The notes below the pieces were generated by a model, which saw only the letters and a program-made list of their open reading frames with translations, had not been told where the DNA came from and ran no database searches. Made by a program: the position numbers and the translations under genes. From contig NZ_CANNFH010000003.1 of NCBI RefSeq assembly GCF_947503875.1, forward strand, positions 1-64,000: a DNA stretch of 64,000 bases, given 5' to 3'. Origin of the DNA: an uncultured Polaribacter sp. (GTDB lineage: Bacteria > Bacteroidota > Bacteroidia > Flavobacteriales > Flavobacteriaceae). Position 1 is the first letter of the stretch; each line of letters begins with the position of its first letter. Below, piece by piece: positions 48,011-55,624 of this stretch.

Positions 48011-48050
48011 AAAAAAAGAGTTTTTCAATTGCTTGAAAAACTCTTTTTTT
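48011..48050 (-). terminator. Intrinsic terminator after the transketolase gene
   Basis: The 18-bp perfect stem AAAAAAAGAGTTTTTCAA with its complement closes a TTGC loop. It separates the transketolase gene from bshA. Confidence 0.9.
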
Positions 48051-48130
48051 TACATGTGTAAATGTTTAATTGTGTAATTGTGTAAACATTAAATTCTAAA
48101 AATACTTCACACAATTTAACCATAACAGTT

Positions 48131-48165
48131 CCTTCCCTTTGGGAAGGTTAGGATGGGGATTGCTT
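48131..48165. repeat. REP-like hairpin (CCTTCCC/GGGAAGG)
   Basis: A 7-bp perfect hairpin CCTTCCC-TTT-GGGAAGG is followed by TTAGGATGGGGATT, a segment I recall from dispersed intergenic repeats in Bacteroidota. It lies just past the transketolase stop codon. To its left (48061-48090) is an inverted pair AATGTTTA / TAAACATT around two copies of AATTGTGT. Confidence 0.45.
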
Positions 48166-49010
48166 TAGTAATCCCCTAAAGTGGCAGGATTTTGCGCTAA
48201 AGCGTTTTCTAACTGCTCGTCATTTGGTGCTTTACCATGCCAAGCATGTGTATGCATCATATAATCTACGCCATTACCCATTTCTGTAGTTAGTAAAATA
48301 CAAATTGGTTTTCCTTTACCTGTTAATGCTTTTGCTTCTGCTAAACCTGCTAAAATGGCTTCAATATCGTTCCCTTTTTCTACTTCTAAAACGTCCCAAC
48401 CAAAAGCTTCAAATTTTGCTTTAATGCTTCCCATTGGTAATACATCGTCTGTAGAACCGTCTATTTGTTTTCCATTTAAATCTACAGTTGCAATTAAATT
48501 GTCTACTTTTTTAGCAGATGCATACATAATTGCTTCCCAGTTCTGGCCTTCTTGTAACTCTCCATCTCCGTGTAAAGTGTACACTAATTTATTGTCTCCG
48601 TTTAATTTTTTAGCTTGTGCAACACCTAAAGCTACAGACAAACCTTGGCCTAAAGAACCAGATGCAATTCTAACTCCTGGTAAACCTTCGTGAGTTGTTG
48701 GGTGCCCTTGTAAACGAGAATCTATTAAACGAAATGTATTTAATTCTTCTACAGGAAAAAAACCTGAATGTGCCAAAACACTGTAAAAAACGGGAGAAAT
48801 ATGTCCGTTTGACAAGAAAAATAAATCTTCATTTTTACCATCCATAGAAAATTCTGTAGAATACTCCATTACCTCTTGATAAAGACAGGTAATAAATTCT
48901 GCACAACCTAAAGAACCTCCTGGATGTCCAGAGTTTACTTTGTGCACCATTCTTAAAATATCTCTACGAACTTGTTGTGTAAAATCTTGTAATTGTTGTG
49001 TTGTTGGCAT
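48165..49010 (-). CDS. Transketolase N-terminal subunit (split enzyme)
   Basis: The start at 49010 gives MPTTQQLQDFTQQVRRDI; the frame is open 8 codons further. The 281 residues cover only the thiamine-pyrophosphate-binding half of transketolase: HKVNSGHPGGSLGCAEF near residue 22, SNGHISP near residue 66, and the TPP motif GDGELQEGQNWE near residue 148. The C-terminal half, which split enzymes normally have in the next gene, is absent: a terminator and bshA follow. The partner must lie elsewhere in the genome. Confidence 0.92.
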   Translation of the reverse strand: MPTTQQLQDFTQQVRRDILRMVHKVNSGHPGGSLGCAEFITCLYQEVMEYSTEFSMDGKNEDLFFLSNGHISPVFYSVLAHSGFFPVEELNTFRLIDSRLQGHPTTHEGLPGVRIASGSLGQGLSVALGVAQAKKLNGDNKLVYTLHGDGELQEGQNWEAIMYASAKKVDNLIATVDLNGKQIDGSTDDVLPMGSIKAKFEAFGWDVLEVEKGNDIEAILAGLAEAKALTGKGKPICILLTTEMGNGVDYMMHTHAWHGKAPNDEQLENALAQNPATLGDY

Positions 49011-49146
49011 TATTATTTTATTTGTTGCGAGCAAAAATACAAAAGTGATTTAATTTGAATGGTTTTTCTAAAGAATTTATTTGTGAATTATTAATTTTTT
49101 CTATTTAATTTAATAAAAGACAAATTTTAATTGAAAATAACAATTT

Positions 49147-49291
49147 GCGTTAGGGATTGTAGTGAAAATCCTTTTTATTGTAATCAGCTTATTTTTAGGA
49201 TTCTAATAAAAGTTTTTAGAAAAGAGAGAACCTGAAATAAATTCAGGGTAAAAAAAAGATTGTAACAAAAAGCCCGACCTTTAGGTAACGC
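49147..49291. ncRNA. Structured intergenic RNA element, copy 3 (Flavo-1-like?)
   Basis: The outer helix GCGTTA (49147-49152) / TAACGC (49286-49291) encloses GGG (49153-49155) pairing with CCC, the stem AATCCTTTTT / AAAAAGATT and a small CCT / AGG hairpin. A longer insert in the middle contains CCTGAA / TTCAGG. The outer helix differs in sequence from that of copy 2 but keeps pairing. On the minus strand it begins 13 nt after the stop of the gene at 49305. Confidence 0.65.
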
Positions 49292-49304
49292 CCAAAATAG
49301 TATG

Positions 49305-50564
49305 TTAAGTTTTTTGCTTTTTCTTTTTTGCTGCTGGAAACAAAACATTGTTTAAAATTAGTCTGTAACCTGGTGAAGTTGGGTGCAAATCTAATTCCGT
49401 TTTTGGGTCGCCAACTCTGTGTGTATAGTCTTCAGGATCATGACCACCATAAAAAGTAAACATGCCTTTTCCTTTGGTACCATGTATGTAACGTGCTTCT
49501 CTATTTACCTTATTTTCTCCTAAAACTAAGACGTTACTTTTTACGGTATTTCTATCAAAAGAAGTAGTTTGCCCCATAAAACCCTTTACTAAAACCGTAT
49601 GATTTTGTGTGAGCATTGTTGGCACAGGATCCCATTTTGCAGAGAATTCTACTAAATAAAAATAGTCTGAAGTTTTTGGTATTTTACGTTTTCTTGTCAT
49701 GTCTATGGAAGAAAACTCGTAGGTAGTTGGACTTCTTACCAAATTGAAGTTTTTAAACGCAAATGTTTTATTAAAGTTGATTAGCGATTGATAATTGGGT
49801 GTTGATGCATCACCATCAAACATTGCTTCTGCAATGTCTACGCCTTCTGCAGACAATGCAATATCAAAACTATCGGTTGCAGAACACATAGCAAACATAA
49901 AGCCACCACCAACTACATAATCTCTAATTTTTTTGGCAACCGCTAATTTTTCTTGTGAAACCTTATTATAGCCCAATTCTTGTGCTAATTTTTCTGCTCT
50001 TTGTTTGCCTTCTATGTACCAAGGTGTGGCCCTAAAAGAGCCATAAAATTTACCATATTGTCCTGTAAAATCTTCGTGATGCAAGTGTAACCACTCGTAA
50101 ATAAGTAGTTTGTCTTCTAAAACTTCTTTATCGTAAATTACATCAAAAGGAATTTCTGCATAGGTTAAAACCATGGTTACTGCATCGTCCCAAGGCATTT
50201 TATCTTTTGGAGAATACACAGCAATTTTTGGTGCTTTTTCTAAAGTTACTGCATCTTGATTAGAACTTGGCGAAGCAATTTCTTGCAAAATTAATTGCGA
50301 TTTTGCGTCTGAAATAACTTGATAAGAAACGCCACGAATTTTACATTCGTTTTCTACCAATTTGTTGTTTTCTATTAAAAATGCGCCACCATCATAATTT
50401 AAAAGCCACTTGGATTTTAAACCAGCTTCTAAAGAAAAGTATACGATTCCATAAGCTTTTAAGTGATTTTTCTGGTTATCGTCACTCATTGGCACGTAAA
50501 TAAATGATGCGAATATTGATTTAGAAATCAGTACTAATAAGAGTGAAAATATGATTTTTTTCAA
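49305..50564 (-). CDS. Exported GATase-like protein (labelled asparagine synthetase B in relatives)
   Basis: The 419-residue product has a Sec signal peptide (MKKIIFSLLLVLISKSIFAS). Relatives in Flavobacteriaceae carry the name asparagine synthetase B, but none of the motifs of that enzyme are here: there is no N-terminal Cys nucleophile and no SGGxDS ATP loop. Residues about 115-270 look like a class-I glutamine-amidotransferase or ThuA-like fold, with VVGGGFMFAMCSATDSF near residue 218. An exported asparagine synthetase makes little sense, so the function is open. It starts 3 nt after the toxin gene and is probably co-transcribed with it. Confidence 0.8.
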   Translation of the reverse strand: MKKIIFSLLLVLISKSIFASFIYVPMSDDNQKNHLKAYGIVYFSLEAGLKSKWLLNYDGGAFLIENNKLVENECKIRGVSYQVISDAKSQLILQEIASPSSNQDAVTLEKAPKIAVYSPKDKMPWDDAVTMVLTYAEIPFDVIYDKEVLEDKLLIYEWLHLHHEDFTGQYGKFYGSFRATPWYIEGKQRAEKLAQELGYNKVSQEKLAVAKKIRDYVVGGGFMFAMCSATDSFDIALSAEGVDIAEAMFDGDASTPNYQSLINFNKTFAFKNFNLVRSPTTYEFSSIDMTRKRKIPKTSDYFYLVEFSAKWDPVPTMLTQNHTVLVKGFMGQTTSFDRNTVKSNVLVLGENKVNREARYIHGTKGKGMFTFYGGHDPEDYTHRVGDPKTELDLHPTSPGYRLILNNVLFPAAKKKKQKT

Positions 50565-50567
50565 TGT

Positions 50568-50984
50568 TTAGTTTTTTAAAGAATTTAAAAATTCAGAAGG
50601 AGACATCACAGGTATTTCAGATTTTAAGAAACCTTTGGAATCTCTTGTAATAATTGCTTTACATTTAGATTTTAGAGCACTAAAATATTGAACAGCATCT
50701 TCAAAATCTTTAAAACCTGATTGTAAGCTCTTTTCTATAATCAAATCATCTGTTTCACAAACTTCACAAATAACTTTAAATTTTCTTAATTTATCTAATA
50801 CCAATGCATTATCTTCTGTTCTAATCAAAACATAATTAGTATTAATAAAAGAAATTGGAGATAAAACAACAATTATTTTTTGCTCTGCTGCCAACGTTAA
50901 TATTTTTGATACTGCTTTGTAAAATGGTTTTCTAATCCCTAAAAAGTCTATCATAATATTTGTATCTAAAAAGATTCTATCCAT
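50568..50984 (-). CDS. PIN-domain toxin, VapC-like
   Basis: The 138-residue PIN-domain ribonuclease has the acidic metal site visible at Asp7 (FLDTNIMIDFLG), Asp96 (DFEDAVQYFSA) and Asp115 (TRDSKGF). VapC-type toxins cleave tRNA or rRNA. The start overlaps the antitoxin stop by one base, the usual coupling in such modules. All key residues are present, so the toxin looks intact. It is followed after 3 nt by an exported GATase-like gene, which is unusual for a toxin operon. Confidence 0.9.
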   Translation of the reverse strand: MDRIFLDTNIMIDFLGIRKPFYKAVSKILTLAAEQKIIVVLSPISFINTNYVLIRTEDNALVLDKLRKFKVICEVCETDDLIIEKSLQSGFKDFEDAVQYFSALKSKCKAIITRDSKGFLKSEIPVMSPSEFLNSLKN

Positions 50985-51235
50985 TATTGATATTTTTCAG
51001 ATAAGATATTTCCGATTTCTTTCTTGTAGTCGAAATCAGCAGGTATACTTTTACCTGTTGCAATACTTTTTACATATGGTGAAATTTCAAAATCATCTTC
51101 CTTTTTATCTTTATTAGTTAAAATTGAAAGGTAATTTTCTATTAAACGAGATAAACTTATTTGCTGTTCTTTTGCATAAGCTTTCGCCTGTTCTATTACA
51201 GCTTTATCTAATTTTAAAGTGAGTTTAGAATCCAT
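50984..51235 (-). CDS. DUF6364-type ribbon-helix-helix antitoxin
   Basis: The 83-residue protein begins with a ribbon-helix-helix segment (KLTLKLDKAVIEQAKAYAKE, then ISLSRLIENYLS), as in the DUF6364 antitoxins paired with PIN toxins. The C-terminal half (about 50-83) is flexible and probably blocks the toxin active site. It should repress its own promoter at the inverted repeat 51246-51280. The module sits between dnaB and the exported protein gene. Confidence 0.87.
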   Translation of the reverse strand: MDSKLTLKLDKAVIEQAKAYAKEQQISLSRLIENYLSILTNKDKKEDDFEISPYVKSIATGKSIPADFDYKKEIGNILSEKYQ

Positions 51236-51245
51236 AAGAATTAAT

Positions 51246-51280
51246 TTATACGTACAAATATAATAAATTATTACGTATAA
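51246..51280 (-). promoter_or_regulatory. Operator-promoter of the toxin-antitoxin module
   Basis: The inverted repeat TTATACGTA (51246-51254) / TACGTATAA (51272-51280) has a 17-bp centre that holds TATATTTG on the minus strand (51255-51262), a consensus -7 element. Binding of the ribbon-helix-helix antitoxin to both arms would cover the promoter. The antitoxin ATG is 11 bp from the near arm. Confidence 0.72.
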
Positions 51281-51296
51281 GTTATTTTACAAACTG

Positions 51297-52811
51297 TTAA
51301 AAAGGCACATCATCTTCACCTCCAAAAGCATCTTTTGGTTCTATTCTTTGGTTTATAGACCCTTCATCTTCAAAAGGATTGTTCATAGAAGATTGGAATT
51401 CTGAGCTAAAACCTTCTTCTAAATCTGAGAATTTGGCCAAATGACCAGTAAATTTCAATCGAATATTATCTAAACCACCATTTCTATGTTTGGCAACAAT
51501 AAATTCTCCTTGTCCTTCACATGGTGAGTGATCATCATCATCCCACTCTGTCATTCCGTAATATTCTGGTCTAAAAATAAAACTTACAATATCTGCATCT
51601 TGCTCAATTGCCCCAGATTCACGTAAATCTGATAAAAGTGGTCTTTTAGAGCCTCCACGTGTTTCTACAGCACGCGATAATTGCGAAAGTGCAATTACAG
51701 GCACCTCTAATTCTTTGGCTAAAGCTTTTAAATTTCTAGAAATCATAGAGATTTCTTGTTCACGGTTTCCTCCTGCTTTTCCTCCTGCTGTCATTAATTG
51801 CAAATAGTCAATTACAATAATTCTAACATTGTGTTGTGATACCAATCTTCGTGCTTTTGCACGCAAATCGAAAATAGAAAGTGATGGCGTATCATCTATA
51901 AAAATAGGCGCATCAGATAATTTTTTAACTTTTACGTTTAATTGTTCCCACTCATGTGGTTCTAAATTTCCTTTTCTTAATTTTTCTGAAGTTAAGCCTG
52001 TTTCAGAAGAAATCATACGTGTAATTAACTGCACAGAAGACATCTCTAAAGAGAAAACTGCAACACCATGATTAAAATCGATTGCCATATTTTTGGCCAT
52101 AGAAATTACAAAAGCTGTTTTTCCCATACCAGGTCTTGCTGCAATAATTACCAAATCTGAAGGTTGCCAGCCAGAAGTTAATGCATCTAATTTTGTAAAA
52201 CCAGTTGCCAAACCAGACATTCCTTCTTGGTTACCAATTTCCTGAATCTTTTTTAAGGCTTGTTTTACCAAAGAACCTGCATCTTCAGAAGATTTTTTAA
52301 GGTTTCCTTGGGTAACTTCAAACAATTTTCCTTCAGCATCATCTAATAAATCAAATACATCTGTACTTTCATCGTAAGCATTTTCTATAATTTCACTAGA
52401 AATAGAAATCAATTTACGTTGTATGTATTTTTGAAGGATAATACGTGCATGAAACTCAATATGCGCAGAAGAGGCTACTTTTTGTGTTAAACGGATTAGG
52501 AAAAAATCGCCACCAACAAAATCTAATTTTCCATTCTTTTTTAATAAGTTAGAAACCGTAAGTAAATCAATTGGTTGTGAGTTTTGGAATAACTCATAAA
52601 TAGCAGCGTAAATTTCTTGATGTTTGGCATCGTAAAACGCATCTGAGCTTAAAATATCAATTACATCATCAATACCTTTTTTATCAATCATCATTGCACC
52701 TAAAACAGCTTCTTCTAATTCTACTGCTTGTGGCGGAATTTTACCTTTCTCAAGGCTAATAATTCTAGATTTATCTATTTTTTTTCCTGGGATTGTATTT
52801 GACTTTTCCAT
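51297..52811 (-). CDS. dnaB: Replicative DNA helicase DnaB
   Basis: The 504-residue helicase has an N-terminal DnaG-interacting domain (about residues 20-125; PPQAVELEEAVLGAMM), a linker, and a RecA-like motor domain. Walker A is ARPGMGKTAF near residue 231, Walker B is IIVIDYLQLM near residue 334, and the arginine-finger region contains LRESGAIEQDADIV. The C-terminal 50 residues are acidic and poorly conserved, as in other Bacteroidota. No intein or insertion is present. Confidence 0.97.
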   Translation of the reverse strand: MEKSNTIPGKKIDKSRIISLEKGKIPPQAVELEEAVLGAMMIDKKGIDDVIDILSSDAFYDAKHQEIYAAIYELFQNSQPIDLLTVSNLLKKNGKLDFVGGDFFLIRLTQKVASSAHIEFHARIILQKYIQRKLISISSEIIENAYDESTDVFDLLDDAEGKLFEVTQGNLKKSSEDAGSLVKQALKKIQEIGNQEGMSGLATGFTKLDALTSGWQPSDLVIIAARPGMGKTAFVISMAKNMAIDFNHGVAVFSLEMSSVQLITRMISSETGLTSEKLRKGNLEPHEWEQLNVKVKKLSDAPIFIDDTPSLSIFDLRAKARRLVSQHNVRIIVIDYLQLMTAGGKAGGNREQEISMISRNLKALAKELEVPVIALSQLSRAVETRGGSKRPLLSDLRESGAIEQDADIVSFIFRPEYYGMTEWDDDDHSPCEGQGEFIVAKHRNGGLDNIRLKFTGHLAKFSDLEEGFSSEFQSSMNNPFEDEGSINQRIEPKDAFGGEDDVPF

Positions 52812-52949
52812 AATTACAAATGTACTTTTTTAGGTTGATTGTGCGCTGTTAAACTTAGTTTTTATTTGTTGACATTTATTGTAAACTAAATTGTTATTAT
52901 CTTGTTAATAACCAGTTCACTTCTATTTCATTTTACTATTTTAGCTGAA

Positions 52950-54035
52950 ATGAAATGGAATAAAAAACATATTTTTTTGGCTATTTTACTACCTATTCAG
53001 GTTGTTTTAGTGCAAATGGCTGCCAGTAATCCAGATTTTGTAGAACGTTATTATTCTAACGGAATTTACCCTTACATTGCTAAATTTTTAAGAATTTTAT
53101 TGGGTTGGTTACCTTTTTCTTTTGGTGATGTTTTGTTGGCTTTCCTCCTCTTTATTTTTCTTCGATTTTTATATCGAATTGTAAAAAACAAATTTAAAAA
53201 CTGTGTTCCAAAATTCATACATTTTTTTGCTGTTTTATCAGTAATTTATGGGTGCTTTTATCTTTTCTGGGGATTAAATTATTACAGAAAAACTTTAGCT
53301 GAAAATCTAAATTATCAACAAAAAAAATATACTACAGCACAACTGCAAAAAGTTACAGAAAGTATTGCAAAACAGCTGAATATTTATCAATTTAAAATCA
53401 CTAAAAACGATAGTTTAAAAGTGATCAATAAATATAGTCCAAAAGAAATGTACAATTTGGCTCTGAATGGTTATCAAAATTTGGAAAAAGACATTCCACA
53501 ATTAAAATACACTCATAAATCTGTAAAAAGTTCTTTAATGAGTTTGCTACAAAGTTATAATGGTACTTCTGGCTATTTAAATCCGTTAACGGGTGAGGCA
53601 CAGGTAAATGATAGAATACCAAAAACGAGTTACCCAACTACAGTTTGTCATGAAATGGCGCATCAAATTGGTTTTGCAGCAGAAAATGAAGCGAATTTTG
53701 TAGGATTTTTAGCAGCTAATTATAATAATGACGTATTTTTTAAATACGCCAGTTACAGAATGGCATTTTTGTATTGCTATTCAGAATTACGAAAAAGAAA
53801 TCCTGAAATGGCTAAAACAGTAATTGCCAAAGTAAATAAGGGAATTTTAAAAGATTTTAGTGCGAGTTCTCAATTTTGGCAAGCCTATAAAAATCCGTTT
53901 GAGCCTTTGGTTAAAAAAGGATACAATGCCTATTTAAAAGCCAATAAACAAGATAAAGGCATTGCATCTTATAATTATGTAGTGGATTTATTGATTACTT
54001 ATTTTGAGCATAAAAATTTAAACAAGATGAATTAA
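52950..54035 (+). CDS. DUF3810 domain-containing membrane protein (gluzincin-like)
   Basis: The start at 52950 gives MKWNKKHIFLAILLP; the frame is open 16 codons further. There are three transmembrane segments in the first 125 residues, then a soluble domain with HEMAHQIGFAAENEANFVGF near residue 234. The HExxH and the following E.EA pattern resemble gluzincin metallopeptidases, so DUF3810 proteins may be membrane-bound peptidases; this is inferred from the motif. It is a single gene, divergent from dnaB. Confidence 0.88.
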   Translation: MKWNKKHIFLAILLPIQVVLVQMAASNPDFVERYYSNGIYPYIAKFLRILLGWLPFSFGDVLLAFLLFIFLRFLYRIVKNKFKNCVPKFIHFFAVLSVIYGCFYLFWGLNYYRKTLAENLNYQQKKYTTAQLQKVTESIAKQLNIYQFKITKNDSLKVINKYSPKEMYNLALNGYQNLEKDIPQLKYTHKSVKSSLMSLLQSYNGTSGYLNPLTGEAQVNDRIPKTSYPTTVCHEMAHQIGFAAENEANFVGFLAANYNNDVFFKYASYRMAFLYCYSELRKRNPEMAKTVIAKVNKGILKDFSASSQFWQAYKNPFEPLVKKGYNAYLKANKQDKGIASYNYVVDLLITYFEHKNLNKMN

Positions 54036-54052
54036 TTACTTTTGATTTTAAA

Positions 54053-54754
54053 TTATTCTTTTAAAAGAAAATCTTCATCTCTGAAATATCGGAAAATCCC
54101 ATAGAAATGAGCCTTACCAAATACTATTAAGCTCTTTTTTTTGTTAGCTTTTAAAACAACATTTGCAGCAATACTATCTCTCAAAATATGAGTTGCATAA
54201 TATTTACCTACAGTTTTACATTTATATTTCTCATTTAAATCAGTTTTAAAATCACAATCGGTTAAAACTATTTTACCTTCTTTCAATTCACGTAATCTAA
54301 TTAATTCTGTTAACTCTAAATCTGCGATAATATCTAAAGAATCTAAACCTAATTTGATATTTTGCTGGGATACATATTTTTTGTTTTTGAAAAGACTAGG
54401 CAAAGAGTGATTATCCTTTTTGTTATAAGGTCCAACAATATTGGCTCCAAACATCTTACGTAACTTTCTTATATTTTTGTCTAAAGTATCTTTTTGTTGG
54501 TTTTTATAAACTGATATTTGTTCATAAAAAACTGTAAAACCCTCTTTTTTCAAAGAATCAATAACTATTTTAACTTCATCATAAAATTTTGCTTTCGCCA
54601 AATGTACCATAGGCAGAAAAATGACAGTTTGATCATCTTTTTCGAAAATTTTTAAACTTTTGGTAACATTTTTAGGAGTAATAATGGCCATATAAATTTT
54701 TGTACAGCAGTTGAAAGTTATCAGAAATAATAATATTAAAATTGTATTTTTCAT
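54053..54754 (-). CDS. TraB/GumN-like lipoprotein (tentative)
   Basis: The 233-residue product has a signal peptide with Cys16-Cys17, perhaps a lipoprotein. The pattern LPMVHLAKAKFYDEV near residue 49, FYEQI near residue 76 and the late VFGKAHFYGIF near residue 214 recalls the GxxH-...-E-...-GxxH layout of the TraB/PrgY/TIKI superfamily, whose known members act as metal-dependent peptidases or pheromone shut-off proteins. The similarity is motif-level only. It lies directly downstream of a decayed lipoprotein gene. Confidence 0.55.
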   Translation of the reverse strand: MKNTILILLFLITFNCCTKIYMAIITPKNVTKSLKIFEKDDQTVIFLPMVHLAKAKFYDEVKIVIDSLKKEGFTVFYEQISVYKNQQKDTLDKNIRKLRKMFGANIVGPYNKKDNHSLPSLFKNKKYVSQQNIKLGLDSLDIIADLELTELIRLRELKEGKIVLTDCDFKTDLNEKYKCKTVGKYYATHILRDSIAANVVLKANKKKSLIVFGKAHFYGIFRYFRDEDFLLKE

Positions 54755-54766
54755 AAAAAATAGGTT

Positions 54767-54800
54767 AAAGAGAAGTTTTTTTTTAAAAAACTTCTCTTTT
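54767..54800 (-). terminator. Intrinsic terminator
   Basis: The stem AAAGAGAAGTTTTTT / AAAAAACTTCTCTTT lies between the decayed lipoprotein gene and the TraB-like gene. The long A/T tails make it work in either direction. Confidence 0.85.
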
Positions 54801-54812
54801 ATTAGAAATAAG

Positions 54813-55349
54813 TTAACTTATAATAGCAATTATAATTGCTGGCAATGCAACTACAGCTGCATCTAGAACAGCTTGTCCAAAACAACCTGCTTTGCACCAA
54901 CCTCTTGGTCCTGTCTTTTCACCAGTATCAGGATCTGTATGTTTATCTTGACAGTTTTTTCTGCAATTTTTATAATCGCTATCGCCCTTTTTGTCATCTT
55001 TACCATCACTTTTCTCTGATATTTTTGTCTCATAACCATTTTTATTCAGTTCATTGTAAATTGAATTGTATAATTCGTCTTTTGGTAATCCCATAGCAGC
55101 TATCATTTCATCAGAAATATCAAAATCTAAAACGCTATTTTCCTCATCTATCACATTAATGATCATTAAACTATTTAAATCTGAACTACCTTTTGTTGAA
55201 ACCTTTCCATTGGCTTTTAAGTTTAATTTTGTTAATTCGATCTAGAAATCCCATGATGTAGCCTTATTTGCTGTTGTATTATATTCACTATCACAGGAAG
55301 CAAAACTAATTAAAACTAATTTTAAAACTAAAGAAAATATTTATTTCAT
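54813..55349 (-). pseudogene. Decayed lipoprotein gene with two in-frame stops
   Basis: An open frame from 55166 gives 117 residues, but the same frame continues upstream to an ATG at 55349 and encodes a lipoprotein signal (IFSLVLKLVLISFASC) interrupted by TAA as third codon (55341-55343) and TAG as codon 36 (55242-55244). No frameshift is needed. The remaining part has an acidic N-terminus, a Lys/Asp-rich linker, four Cys in two CxxxC pairs (NCRKNC, WCKAGC) and a hydrophobic C-terminus (VVALPAIIIAIIS). The full gene would have had 178 codons. The surviving piece could still be made as a cytosolic or membrane peptide. Confidence 0.75.
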
Positions 55350-55624
55350 AAAAGAAATTTTGCGAATACTTTATTTAATAGATATATAAAGAATTCTGAT
55401 TAAATAATAATGTCTTATTTATTTTAGGTCTTGCATAACACAGTAGACCATAATTGCAATTACGCTGTAAAGATAAAGTGTAAATTAGGTGATTTATGGA
55501 TTACTTATTTTGAAACTTCTCAAAACCGCTAACTTTCCTAAAAATATGTTAAAATGATTCATTTTAACGGCTTTCCAATTTCATAGTAATAAATTTAGAA
55601 ATTATTCAAATTAATATGTACTAC
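55350..55624. other. AT-rich gap without a recognisable gene
   Basis: This 275-bp divergent region lies between the decayed lipoprotein gene and the amidohydrolase pair. I see no coding frame and no strong hairpin. A palindrome, TAATTGCAATTA, lies around 55452-55463. Confidence 0.5.

Noticed and set aside
48061-48090. Inverted pair AATGTTTA / TAAACATT around two AATTGTGT copies
   Set aside because: It lies in a gap behind a gene, downstream of the transketolase stop, with no promoter or regulator gene next to it; it is probably low-complexity sequence.
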